A stretch of 45,907 nucleotides of DNA from Planctomycetota bacterium (GTDB lineage: Bacteria > Planctomycetota > Planctomycetia > Planctomycetales > Planctomycetaceae): positions 1 through 45,907 of the forward strand of contig JAQBVJ010000055.1 in NCBI GenBank assembly GCA_027623235.1. Direction: 5' to 3'. The notes under the pieces are model-generated. The model searched no databases. It was not told the origin of the DNA and saw only the letters and a program-made list of their open reading frames with translations. Below, in pieces: positions 1 through 9,351 of the stretch. Within the stretch, counting starts at the first letter, position 1; the number at the start of each line of letters is the position of its first letter. The translations under genes were made by a program, and so were the position numbers.

Positions 1-3000
1 CCGACACCAGCTTCACGACGAAGACGTTCACGATCTCGATCGGCGACGTCGACGAGTTCGATGTCTCGGCTCCGATCGACACAGACGGCACGGCCAACGC
101 GGTCGATGAGAACGCGGCCAACGGGACGGCGGTCGGGGTGACGGGCTTTGCGACGGATGACGACGCGACGACGAACGGTGTGACGTACTCGCTGTTCGAC
201 GACGCTGGCGGGCGGTTTGCCATCAACAGTTCGACAGGTGTTGTGACGGTGGCTGATGGCACGCAGCTCGATCGGGAATCCAACGCGTCGCACGACATCA
301 CAGTTCGAGCGACGAGCGCGGACGGGTCGACGAACGACTCGGTCTTCACGATCGCGGTCAACGACGTCGACGAGTTCGACGTCGGCGTGGTCACGGATGT
401 TGATGGGACGGCGAACTCGGTGGCTGAGAATGCGACGGTCGGGACGGCGGTCGGAATCACGGCTTCGGCTTCCGACGACGACGCAACAACGAACGCGATC
501 ACGTACACGCTCGATAATGATGCGGGCGGACTGTTCGCGATCAACGGATCGACGGGCGTCGTGACGGTGAACGCGGCTCTGGATTACGAAACAGCGACGG
601 GCCACTCGATCACGGTGCGGGCGACGAGTGCCGACGGCAGCTTCTCGACGCAGGCGTTCTCGATCAGCGTCACCGACGTGAATGAGAACGGCGTGACGGC
701 GATTTCCGACACCGACGGCGCGGCGGATCTGGTGGCGGAGAATTCGGTCAACGGCACATCAGTTGGCGTAACGGCGTTCGCGGACGACGCGGACGGAACG
801 GATTCGATCAGCTACTCGCTGGACGACGACGCGGCTGGCCGCTTCGCGATCAACGCGACGACGGGCGAAGTCACGGTCGCGGGCGCGATCGATCGCGAAG
901 CCGCCGGTTCGTACGACATCACCGTTCGAGCGACCTCGACCGACACCAGCTTCACGACGAAGACGTTCACGATCTCGATCGGCGACGTCGACGAGTTCGA
1001 TGTCTCGGCCCCGATCGACAGCGACGCGACGACGAACGCGGTCGATGAGAACGCGGCCAACGGCACGGCGGTCGGAGTGACGGGCTTTGCGACGGATGAC
1101 GACGCGACGACGAACGCCGTGACGTACTCGCTGTTTGACGATGCGAGCGGACGTTTTGAGATCGACGGTTCGACTGGTGTCGTGACTGTGGCGGACGGCT
1201 CGCTGCTGGATCGAGAAACAGCCGCGTCTCACAACATCACCATTCGCGCCACGAGTGCTGATGGTTCGATGAATGACTCGACGTTCACGATCGCCGTCAA
1301 CGATCTCGACGAGTTCGACGTGACGACTCCGGTCGACACCGACGCGACGACGAACGCGGTCGATGAGAACGCTGCCAACGGAACGGCGGTCGGCATCACC
1401 GGATTCTCGACCGACGACGACGCGACGACGAACGGTGTGACGTACTCGCTGTTTGACGACGCGGGCGGGCGGTTTGCGATCAACAGTGCAACCGGTGTTG
1501 TGACGGTTGCGGACGGCTCGCTGCTCGATCGCGAAGCTGCGGCTTCGCACGACATCACGATCAGGGCGACGAGCGCGGACGGGTCGACGGCCGATTCGAC
1601 ATTCACAGTTTCTGTCAACGATCTGGACGAGTTCGACGTGACGGCTCCCGTCGACACCGACGCGACACTCGACGCGGTTGATGAGAACGCGGCGAACGGG
1701 ACGGCGGTCGGAGTGACGGGCTTCGCGACGGATGACGATGCGACGACGAACGGAGTGACGTACTCGCTGTTCGACGACGCGGGCGGGCGGTTTGCCATCA
1801 ACAGTTCCACGGGCGTCGTGACGGTTGCGGATGGCACGCAGCTCGATCGGGAATCCAACGCGTCGCACAACATCACGATTCGCGCGACGAGTGCGGACGG
1901 TTCAACCGCCGATTCGGTGTTTGTGATCGCGATCAACGATCTGAACGAGTTCGATGTCTCGGCTCCGATCGACACAGACGGCACGGCCAACGCGGTCGAT
2001 GAGAACGCGGCGAACGGCACGACGGTCGGCATCACCGGCTTCGCGACGGATGACGACGCGACGACGAACGGTGTGACGTACTCGCTGTTTGACGACGCTG
2101 GCGGGCGGTTTGCGATCAACAGTGCAACCGGTGTTGTGACGGTTGCGGATGGCACGCAACTCGATCGGGAATCCAACGCCTCGCACAACATCACGATTCG
2201 CGCGACGAGTGCGGACGGGTCGACGAACGACTCGACGTTCACGATCAGCCTCAATGATGTTGACGAATTCGACGTAACGGCTCCGGCGGATGTGGACGGC
2301 ACAGCCGACGCAGTCGACGAGAACGCGGCGAACGGCACGCCGGTCGGCGTCACGGGCAGCGCGAGTGACGCGGACGCGACGACCAACGGGATCACGTACT
2401 CGCTGTTCGACGATGCGGGTGGACGCTTCACGATCGACGCCTCAACGGGCATCGTCACGGTGGCGGATGGCACGCTGCTGGACCGCGAAGCCGCCGCGTC
2501 TCACGACATTACCGTGCGAGCGACGAGTGACGACACTTCGACCGGCGACACGATCTTCACGGTCAGCCTCAACGATGTGGACGAGTTCGATGTGACTCCG
2601 ATCAGCGATGTCGATGCGGATCCGGAATCCGTGGCCGAGAATCTGCCGATCGGCAGTGCCGTCGGGATCGAGGCGTTTGCAGACGATTTCGACGGGACAG
2701 ACACGGTAAGTTACTCGCTCGACGACACGGCCGGCGGACGGTTCCGCATCGACTCGATGAGCGGCGTCGTTACGACGGACGCGGTGCTCGATGCGGAAAC
2801 GGCGACGGCTCACTCGATCACCGTGCGGGCCACTTCGACAGACGGGTCGACGACGGCTCGCGACTTCACGATCAGCATCGTTGACGTCGACGAGTTCGAC
2901 ACGACTCGCGTTACTGACGTCGACGCAACGGCTGACGGGGTCGACGAAAATGTGACGATCGGGACGGCGGTCGGGATCACGGCCCTCGCACAGGACAACG

Positions 3001-5276
3001 ACGTCACGGACAGTGTTCTGTACTCGCTCGACAGTGACGCCGGCAGACTGCTGGCGATCGACCCACTCACGGGCGTTGTCACCGTCGCGGATGACATCGA
3101 TTTTGAAGTGACGCCGAGTCTGGACATCACGATCCGGGCGACATCGACAGACGGATCTTTCAGCACGCTTGACGTAACGATTCCGGTCGGCGATTTGAAC
3201 GACAACCTGCCTGTCGTGACTCCGGGTCAGGTTTTCAGCTTCTCCGAATTCGCGACCAATCTGACTGTCGTCGGGACGGCTCTGGCGACCGACGTCGACA
3301 CGGTCGGGACGATTCAGAACTGGAGTATTACGGGCGGAAACGGCGGTGGCGTCTTCTCGATCGATCCGGCGACGGGAACGCTCCGCGTGGCCGACAACTC
3401 GACGGTCAACTTCGAAGTCATCGCAGGCTACACGCTGACGCTGATTGTTGAGGACGGTTCGAACGTGTCTGTCTCGCAGACAGTCACGGTCAACGTCATC
3501 GACGAGAACGATCTGCCGGTGCTCACGACGAACGAAGTATCGACCGTCGTCGAGGGAAGCAGCGTCGTCATTACGTCGGCGTTTCTCGAAGTGTTCGACG
3601 AAGACGACCTGCCGGCCGAGATCATTTACATCGTCTCGACGCCTCCTTCCGTCGGCCGGCTTGAACTGACGACCGGACCCGGCGCAGCGATTGGCAGTTT
3701 CACACAGGACGACATCGACAACGGCCGACTGATCTACGTTCACGACGGCAGCGAATCGGACGACTTATTCACGTTCACGGTGAGCGACGGTTCCGGTGGA
3801 ACGATCAGTGCGACCGACCACTCGATCATCGCGAGCCGGGTGAACGATGCACCGGTGAATTCCGTGCCGGGGACACAGTCAACGGATGAGGACACTCCGC
3901 TGGTGCTCTCAGCGGCGAACGGCAACCGGATTTCGATTTCGGACGACGACGTTTTTGGCGACAGCCTGGGAGTTCGGCTGACCTCGACCAATGGCACGCT
4001 GACGCTGTCGGGAACGACCGGCCTGACATTCGCGCTGGGGACCGGAGCGGACGACGTTCAGATCGTGTTTGCCGGCTCGGCCGTTGACATCAACGCGGCT
4101 CTGGACGGTCTGCGATTTGAGCCCGATGAGAATTACCACGGTCCCGCGACGGTCCGTGTTGAAGTACGAGACTTTGGAAGCTCCGGCAGCGGTGGCGAGC
4201 GGACTGACGGCGACACCGTCAACATCGTCGTCCGTTCGGTCAATGACGCGCCGGTTTCGTTGGACGACGCGTACACGGTTCGTCAGTTTGCAACTCTGAG
4301 GGTCGCTGCAGCGGATGGCCTGTCCGCGAACGATCAGGACGTCGAGGCTGACAACCTTCGTGCGGTTGTCGTCGACGGGCCGGAGCACGGAACGCTCGTC
4401 CTGAACCCGGACGGGTCACTGACCTACGTGTCCGATTCACTCTTCTTTGGACGAGACACGTTTACGTACCTGGTGACCGACGGCAGTGCCAGCAGCGAAG
4501 TCGCGGAGGTCGTGATTACGGTTCAACAGACAGTTTCGGGCGGGATCGACGGCGGTTCTGGCGGAACGGATGGCGGAGGCCCTGACGGAGGAAGAGACGG
4601 AGATGGTGGCGGTGACGGATCGGGAGACGGAACGGACGGCAGTGCAACGGATGGAACGGGGCCGGACGCAACGGGCGTCGATCCGGTGACCGGCAATCCC
4701 GATGACTCCGACAACGACGCGGACGACGACGAAGTTGTCGGTGTTGACCCGTCGACTCTGACCACAACGGCAACGGACACGACGGACGGCAACGAAGTCT
4801 CCGACGATGACTCGATGAGAGTCGCAGAACTTGCCAGTTCGGCGCGTCGCATTCGTGACCGACAGGATTCTGAAAAGACTGCTGACGACATGATGAGTGC
4901 TGCTCCCTTGCGAACGTGGAATTCAGAAATTCCTGAACTTCCTGAAGACTCGATCGTCCAGGTGCTCGCTCAGGCCGGGCTCTGGAACGAGCTCGATCAA
5001 TTCGAGCGGGAAGTTGCCGGGACAGAGGCCGAAGAAAATGATCTGACCGACCTGGTTGTCGGGACCACATCAGTCGCCGGAACGTCGCTCACCGTCGGGT
5101 ACGTGATCTGGCTGCTCCGCAGCGGGTCGATCCTGGTGAGCTTCGTCTCATCACTTCCTGCCTGGACGATGATGGACCCACTGCCGGTTCTGGAAGACGC
5201 CCTGGCGGCCAGCGGCGGCGACGACGACGACGACTCGCTGCAGTCGCTGTTTCACGATTTCAGCGACGAGAGCTGA
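1..5276 (+). CDS. Giant cadherin-repeat surface protein (5' end outside window)
   Basis: The reading frame is already open at base 3, so the true start and any signal peptide lie upstream. About ten cadherin-like repeats run to roughly base 3195; units begin near 51, 369, 681, 990, 1308, 1626, 1944, 2262, 2580 and 2889. Most are exactly 318 bp (106 residues) and share VDENAANGT, TYSLFDDA, TGVVTV and ITxRATSADGS, ending in calcium-binding-type D-V-D-E-F-D or D-L-N-D-N linkers. A further cadherin domain (to about 3510), a CSPG/NG2-like domain (to about 3850) and two Ig/cadherin-like domains (to about 4530) follow. A Gly/Asp-rich spacer (4540-4800) leads to a C-terminal hydrophobic segment (about 5080-5205) with the pattern GYVIWLLRSGS and DPLPVL, then an acidic tail. 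The end resembles the membrane-proximal tail of large planctomycete and proteobacterial surface proteins. Probable role is adhesion or cell-surface structure, inferred from domains only. Confidence 0.88.
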   Translation, partial: DTSFTTKTFTISIGDVDEFDVSAPIDTDGTANAVDENAANGTAVGVTGFATDDDATTNGVTYSLFDDAGGRFAINSSTGVVTVADGTQLDRESNASHDITVRATSADGSTNDSVFTIAVNDVDEFDVGVVTDVDGTANSVAENATVGTAVGITASASDDDATTNAITYTLDNDAGGLFAINGSTGVVTVNAALDYETATGHSITVRATSADGSFSTQAFSISVTDVNENGVTAISDTDGAADLVAENSVNGTSVGVTAFADDADGTDSISYSLDDDAAGRFAINATTGEVTVAGAIDREAAGSYDITVRATSTDTSFTTKTFTISIGDVDEFDVSAPIDSDATTNAVDENAANGTAVGVTGFATDDDATTNAVTYSLFDDASGRFEIDGSTGVVTVADGSLLDRETAASHNITIRATSADGSMNDSTFTIAVNDLDEFDVTTPVDTDATTNAVDENAANGTAVGITGFSTDDDATTNGVTYSLFDDAGGRFAINSATGVVTVADGSLLDREAAASHDITIRATSADGSTADSTFTVSVNDLDEFDVTAPVDTDATLDAVDENAANGTAVGVTGFATDDDATTNGVTYSLFDDAGGRFAINSSTGVVTVADGTQLDRESNASHNITIRATSADGSTADSVFVIAINDLNEFDVSAPIDTDGTANAVDENAANGTTVGITGFATDDDATTNGVTYSLFDDAGGRFAINSATGVVTVADGTQLDRESNASHNITIRATSADGSTNDSTFTISLNDVDEFDVTAPADVDGTADAVDENAANGTPVGVTGSASDADATTNGITYSLFDDAGGRFTIDASTGIVTVADGTLLDREAAASHDITVRATSDDTSTGDTIFTVSLNDVDEFDVTPISDVDADPESVAENLPIGSAVGIEAFADDFDGTDTVSYSLDDTAGGRFRIDSMSGVVTTDAVLDAETATAHSITVRATSTDGSTTARDFTISIVDVDEFDTTRVTDVDATADGVDENVTIGTAVGITALAQDNDVTDSVLYSLDSDAGRLLAIDPLTGVVTVADDIDFEVTPSLDITIRATSTDGSFSTLDVTIPVGDLNDNLPVVTPGQVFSFSEFATNLTVVGTALATDVDTVGTIQNWSITGGNGGGVFSIDPATGTLRVADNSTVNFEVIAGYTLTLIVEDGSNVSVSQTVTVNVIDENDLPVLTTNEVSTVVEGSSVVITSAFLEVFDEDDLPAEIIYIVSTPPSVGRLELTTGPGAAIGSFTQDDIDNGRLIYVHDGSESDDLFTFTVSDGSGGTISATDHSIIASRVNDAPVNSVPGTQSTDEDTPLVLSAANGNRISISDDDVFGDSLGVRLTSTNGTLTLSGTTGLTFALGTGADDVQIVFAGSAVDINAALDGLRFEPDENYHGPATVRVEVRDFGSSGSGGERTDGDTVNIVVRSVNDAPVSLDDAYTVRQFATLRVAAADGLSANDQDVEADNLRAVVVDGPEHGTLVLNPDGSLTYVSDSLFFGRDTFTYLVTDGSASSEVAEVVITVQQTVSGGIDGGSGGTDGGGPDGGRDGDGGGDGSGDGTDGSATDGTGPDATGVDPVTGNPDDSDNDADDDEVVGVDPSTLTTTATDTTDGNEVSDDDSMRVAELASSARRIRDRQDSEKTADDMMSAAPLRTWNSEIPELPEDSIVQVLAQAGLWNELDQFEREVAGTEAEENDLTDLVVGTTSVAGTSLTVGYVIWLLRSGSILVSFVSSLPAWTMMDPLPVLEDALAASGGDDDDDSLQSLFHDFSDES

Positions 5277-5336
5277 GAACCCACCGCCACACAATCACTT
5301 GAACAGTCAACTTCACTTCATTCCTGTGACAGCCCT

Positions 5337-7778
5337 ATGAAACTCTCCACCCCCGTAAAACTGACGCTGTGTGTCGCCTGCCTGGTGAGCAGTGTGCTGA
5401 TCGTCGCAAAGACCGTTGGACTGGTCGACGACCGGAATAATGACGTTGTGAAAGGTCGCGCCAATCTGTGCGAGTCCATGGCGATCAACTTCTCACTGAT
5501 GGCCATGCACAACGATGTGGTGACGATGGAGAAGAGCCTCCTTGCGGTCATGTCGCGAAACAAGGACATCGAATCGATCGGGGTCCGTCGCACATCCGGC
5601 AACCTGATTCTGAGCTCAAAAACACACGCCGGCACATGGGTTCCGCCAGTCGACGAAAAATCCACGCTGACACAGATGATCGTTCCGATTTCCTCTCGCG
5701 ACGGACGGTGGGGTTCGCTGGAAGTGGGCTTCGTCAAAAGTGATCTGCCCGCGTGGGTTGCGTGGCTGACGAGCCCGTTCGTGAAGCTCGCCTTTTTCAT
5801 GAATATCTGCAGTCTGGCCGTCTTCTATCTGTTCTTTGTGAAAATCCTGCGACAACTGAACCCGTCCAAAGCGATCCCCGGTCGAGTTCGGTCGGCACTG
5901 GATACGCTGACGGAAGGTCTGCTGGTCAGCGACAAAAAGGGCACGATCGTGCTGGCGAACGAGGCGTTCAGCGGGATGAGCGGCCGTAATCCGGATGCCA
6001 TGCTCGGCCTGCGGGTGACCGAGTTGCCATGGCGAAATCGCGGGGAGTCCGAAAAGAAACTGCTGATCGAAGCCCCGTGGGACGACGCTCTGCGCAACAA
6101 GGAACCGTGCACCGGCATCCTGATGGATTTCCTCGTTGCCGATCACGAAGCGCGTACGCTTGTCGTGAATTCTTCGCCGGTCTTCGCCGGTAACGGGCAG
6201 GTGCAGGGCATTCTGACCAGCGTTCAGGACGTCACATCGCTTGAGAAAAAGAAACGTGAACTCAACACGGCACTTCGACATCTGCAGGACAGCAGCGAGT
6301 CGATCCGCCAGCAGAACGAGGAACTGAAAAAGCTCGCCACAACCGACCCGCTGACCGAGTGCTTGAATCGCCGGTCCTTCTTTGAGCAGTTTGAGGTCCT
6401 GTGGAAAACGTCCGAACGGCACGACCACCCGATCAGTTGCCTCATGGTCGACATCGATTTCTTCAAGGCGATTAACGACAACCACGGCCACTCGATGGGA
6501 GACGACGTTCTCCGCGGTGTGGGCGAAGTTCTGCGAGAGACCGCTCGTGTCGGCGATCTGGTCTGCCGGTTCGGTGGCGAAGAGTTCCTGGTGCTGCTTC
6601 CTCACACCGACATCGATGCGGCAACGCTGGCCGGTGAGCGATTCCGCACGGCGATTGCTGCAAAACAGTTTCCCGGTCTTTCCATCACCGCCAGCGTTGG
6701 AGTTTCAGGACGCTCGCTCGGCGCGAGTGACGCTCAACAGATGGTCGACGAGGCCGACAAGTGCCTTTACGTCGCCAAGCGAAACGGTCGGGATCAGGTC
6801 GTCCGGTATGACGACGTGTCCGCTGATCTGGATGTCGACGAGTCCCGGATTTCTCGAACGGTGCCGACCGATGACGACATTTTCGCCGCCACCGAATCGG
6901 TCCCGTACCGTGCCGTAGCCGCACTGGTTTCGACACTTGCCTATCGTCACCCGACAACGGCCTCTCACAGTCGCCGCGTCGCTGATCTCTGCGTGACGGT
7001 GGCTGAAGGGCTGCTGACTCCGGGCGAGAGTTACACGGTGGAAACCGCCGCTCTACTGCACGACATCGGAAAGGTCGGCGTGCCGGATTCCATCCTGTTG
7101 AAAGCGGGCAGGCTGACCGAAGACGAGTGGTCCGTCATGCGGCGGCACGATCGAATCGGTGTCGAGATTGTTCATGCGGCGTTTGACAACGGGACTCTGT
7201 CGTCGATCGTCGAGTATGCGCGTGCCTGGTACGGCGGCACGCCGCATCGTCCCGGGATGCCGGCCGGCGATATGATTCCGCTGGGAGCCCGGTTGATCGC
7301 GATCGCTGACGCGTACGATTCCATGACCAGCGACCGGCCGTACCGCAAGGCGCTGCCACTCGAGGCAGCGTTTCAGGAACTCCGCCAGCACGCGGGAACA
7401 CAGTTTGATCCGGACCTTGTCGAGCGGTTCATTGCGACCGTTCGAGCTCGACCGGTCCGATCCGCCGCGTCGTCGCCGAAGGTCAATCGCGAAACCGCGC
7501 TGGGAATCGGCATGCAGCTTGAGCGGCTGATTCGAGCTCTGGAGACTCAGGACCTGGAGGGACTGAAAGTCCTGTCCGATCGCCTGGCCGCCATCGCGAC
7601 TGATGACAACCTCATTGACTTTGCCGAGAAGGCGACGCACCTCAAAGAGACGATCGTCGACGATTCCGACCTGATCGATATTCTGGAATCAGCCAACGAT
7701 CTGATCGAGCTGTGCCGATCGACTCAGGCCACCTGGACGTCTCCGGAGCTTGAAGAGGAATTGGTGGAGGCGAATTAG
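5337..7778 (+). CDS. Membrane PAS-GGDEF-HD-GYP signalling protein (cyclic-di-GMP type), HD-GYP degenerate
   Basis: 813 residues. Two membrane segments (about 8-28 and 148-171) bracket a periplasmic sensor region. A PAS domain (about 185-290), a short coiled coil and a GGDEF domain (about 335-490) follow. The GGDEF active site is intact (FGGEEF, 412-417), and an RxxD inhibitory site (RVGD, 404-407) lies five residues upstream, so diguanylate cyclase activity with product inhibition is plausible. The HD-GYP domain (about 520-690) keeps HDIGK (H575, D576) and the later DAYDSM motif. The region that should read HHExxDGxGYP instead reads EYARAWYGGTP, so metal ligands are missing and phosphodiesterase activity is doubtful. 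The last 100 residues are helical and vaguely resemble an Hpt domain but lack its histidine motif. It starts 60 bp after the surface protein gene, so co-transcription is possible. Confidence 0.9.
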   Translation: MKLSTPVKLTLCVACLVSSVLIVAKTVGLVDDRNNDVVKGRANLCESMAINFSLMAMHNDVVTMEKSLLAVMSRNKDIESIGVRRTSGNLILSSKTHAGTWVPPVDEKSTLTQMIVPISSRDGRWGSLEVGFVKSDLPAWVAWLTSPFVKLAFFMNICSLAVFYLFFVKILRQLNPSKAIPGRVRSALDTLTEGLLVSDKKGTIVLANEAFSGMSGRNPDAMLGLRVTELPWRNRGESEKKLLIEAPWDDALRNKEPCTGILMDFLVADHEARTLVVNSSPVFAGNGQVQGILTSVQDVTSLEKKKRELNTALRHLQDSSESIRQQNEELKKLATTDPLTECLNRRSFFEQFEVLWKTSERHDHPISCLMVDIDFFKAINDNHGHSMGDDVLRGVGEVLRETARVGDLVCRFGGEEFLVLLPHTDIDAATLAGERFRTAIAAKQFPGLSITASVGVSGRSLGASDAQQMVDEADKCLYVAKRNGRDQVVRYDDVSADLDVDESRISRTVPTDDDIFAATESVPYRAVAALVSTLAYRHPTTASHSRRVADLCVTVAEGLLTPGESYTVETAALLHDIGKVGVPDSILLKAGRLTEDEWSVMRRHDRIGVEIVHAAFDNGTLSSIVEYARAWYGGTPHRPGMPAGDMIPLGARLIAIADAYDSMTSDRPYRKALPLEAAFQELRQHAGTQFDPDLVERFIATVRARPVRSAASSPKVNRETALGIGMQLERLIRALETQDLEGLKVLSDRLAAIATDDNLIDFAEKATHLKETIVDDSDLIDILESANDLIELCRSTQATWTSPELEEELVEAN

Positions 7779-8062
7779 CACACGTGCCGTCAATGTTAAG
7801 TGAGAGAGTCAGGAAAAAAGTCTCACGCAGAGGCCAAGGGGTTTCGGACGGCCTTCGGCGGCAATCCAATGAAGATTGGTGTAAATCTCCGCGGCCACGC
7901 GGTTCTCCGTCAGGCAGGGCCGGCAGTTCGCCAGCATCGCCTACGACGACTACCGCAAGTACGAGCTACGGGTATTGAGACTCGCGACACAGTATTCACA
8001 TGGCTGAGAAGCATGCCGCAGCCAGTGTGGCGGCAGAGTTCGTCGTGCCGGATGTGTCGAAG
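7779..8062. other. Intergenic stretch with decayed coding remnants
   Basis: No convincing intact gene. One frame (about 7900-7998) reads FASIAYDDYRKYELRVL and stops. A shifted frame continues as a 25-codon open stretch from ATG at 8000 to TGA at 8077 (MAEKHAAASVAAEF...). The amino acid composition looks protein-like, so this may be a frameshifted fragment of a former gene, but the family is not recognised. The phrase TCTCACGCAGAGGC near 7822 resembles a short interspersed motif seen in various bacterial intergenic regions. I found no tRNA fold here. Confidence 0.35.
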
Positions 8063-8111
8063 GCAGAAACAAAATGAGCGGAGGTCCGGTTTCTCGGCCG
8101 GGCCTCCGCTC
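8063..8111 (-). terminator. Rho-independent terminator for the minus-strand HTH gene
   Basis: GAGCGGAGG at 8076-8084 pairs with CCTCCGCTC at 8103-8111, and the stem extends by three more pairs (one G-U). On the minus strand the hairpin is followed by a T-rich run (TTTTGTTTC). It lies 27 bp past the stop codon of the HTH gene, as expected for its terminator. Confidence 0.7.
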
Positions 8112-8138
8112 AAACGCTCCGCTCCTGGTTGTTAAAGG

Positions 8139-8600
8139 TTAAACAATTTCCAGTTCGCGCTCCTCGTCGTACTGAATCGTCAACTGACCGCCCAGTGCTT
8201 TCGCTATAGCGGCAAGCCTGTCGGCTGTGGCTCCCTGATATTCAGTTCTCTCGTCCCGGGATACCTGTGAGGGGTCAACCCCCAGCCTCTCAGCAAGATC
8301 ACTCTGCTTGAGGTTTCTGTAGATTCGGGCCGCGATGAGGATCGCTCCGACACTACCAGCGGCGGTCAATGCTGCAACCAGTGCTGCAAAGGCCGCACTG
8401 TTGCCAGCAGTCAGATTCTCATAGGTCTCCACCTCCGCTTTCAACTGGTCATAGAAAGCTCGATCAGGGGCTGCTGCCCGTTCGATCTGCTTCGAGGTCA
8501 GCTTGAGCTTCTTGAGCTCCTTGATCTTCTCCTCAAACCGAAGCTCAAACCCCTCAAGCTGCTTCTTCGTGTTTCTGTATTCGGCCTCTGTTCGAATCAT
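8139..8600 (-). CDS. XRE-type HTH regulator, possible antitoxin
   Basis: 153 residues from the chosen ATG at 8600, which has a GGGGG run about 5-7 nt upstream on the minus strand. An upstream in-frame ATG at 8648 would add 16 residues (Cys/Pro-rich) and has no ribosome-binding site. The N-terminal half is charged and helical (residues 1-65). A Gly/Ala-rich stretch follows (65-92), then a C-terminal Cro/C1-type helix-turn-helix (about 92-137) with KQSDLAERLGVDPSQVSRDE. The N-terminal pattern MIRTEAEYRNTKKQLE with a C-terminal HTH is the layout of HigA-like antitoxin-type regulators. It lies downstream of the nucleotidyltransferase-like gene on the same strand with about 196 bp between them, and is followed by a terminator. 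The antitoxin role is an inference from this pairing; it may simply be a DNA-binding regulator. Confidence 0.82.
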   Translation of the reverse strand: MIRTEAEYRNTKKQLEGFELRFEEKIKELKKLKLTSKQIERAAAPDRAFYDQLKAEVETYENLTAGNSAAFAALVAALTAAGSVGAILIAARIYRNLKQSDLAERLGVDPSQVSRDERTEYQGATADRLAAIAKALGGQLTIQYDEERELEIV

Positions 8601-8796
8601 TTGACCCCCATTCCAGCATGGGCAACAGGGGTGCCTCTTGAGTGCCATTTTATTCTGGGGGTAATGACGGAAGTCCGGCGAGTGTTGCGAAGATTGGTGA
8701 TTGAACTCATCCAGTTCGTAAACAGCATCTGAGTACTCCAGGAAGAAGGAAACGGAGGACTGGGGGTGGGAAGGGGAAGTGCGTCATCTGATACTT

Positions 8797-9351
8797 CTAC
8801 TTGATCAGCTTGATGACGCCCTTGGGTACAAAATCACGGGACTGCCGGAACGCAGCGGGGAATTCCAATTCGTTCCCGTGCTCGTCGAAGATCCCAGCAC
8901 CACCGCCCAAGGGTGAATCGACAGCGTGGGGGTAAAGTTCAACTCGATATTTCATCCACATGGGCAGCCGCTGTTTGCCTCCAAACAGTTCTCGGTCACT
9001 CCATGTCCAGAATGTGTCTTTCGCTGCGGCGTTCAGTTCCGCATGCAGCTCTCCAGTGATGAGCGACTTGAAGGAACACTCGAAGTACCCGTCGATGTCG
9101 CCTGGCCTGTTTTTGTTTTCCACGAAGGAGCCATCGATGAAAATGTTCTCGATGCCGATGCTCCAGAGTTGTTCAGCCATGAGCCTCAGGTTCTCAGCCA
9201 GCTGGCCTCGCCAGTTGTTGTCCCAGCCAGCATCGGTCACGCCGGGGCGACCACATACCAGCATCGAATTTGCCAGTTCATCAAGGTTCAGTTCGTAATC
9301 GCGGGCCGGAAGGGCTCCCTCTGAAGTGAAGTCAGGAAGCGGCAGCGCCAT
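8797..9351 (-). CDS. Nucleotidyltransferase-fold protein (DUF6932-like)
   Basis: 184 residues. The nucleotidyltransferase signature is visible: FIDGSF (G74, S75) followed by PGDIDGYF with D85 and D87, i.e. GS-x9-DxD. This matches the metal-binding core of polymerase-beta-like nucleotidyltransferases and the DUF6932 group, as far as I can judge from memory. The N-terminus (LPLPDF...GALPARDYELNLDEL) also fits that group. It has no membrane segment. The start ATG at 9351 has AGGG about 10 nt upstream. With the following HTH gene it forms a two-gene unit like MNT/HTH toxin-antitoxin modules, in which a nucleotidyltransferase modifies a target or its partner. Toxicity is inferred, not shown. A third catalytic Asp could not be placed with confidence. 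Confidence 0.75.
   Translation of the reverse strand: MALPLPDFTSEGALPARDYELNLDELANSMLVCGRPGVTDAGWDNNWRGQLAENLRLMAEQLWSIGIENIFIDGSFVENKNRPGDIDGYFECSFKSLITGELHAELNAAAKDTFWTWSDRELFGGKQRLPMWMKYRVELYPHAVDSPLGGGAGIFDEHGNELEFPAAFRQSRDFVPKGVIKLIK

Noticed and set aside
759..3743. Long minus-strand open frames opposite the cadherin repeats (up to about 430 codons)
   Set aside because: They result from the GC-rich, repetitive codon pattern of the sense gene; low-complexity Arg/Asp/Val text with no domain features.
7820..7990. Possible tRNA or tmRNA
   Set aside because: No acceptor stem, anticodon arm or T-loop could be assembled.
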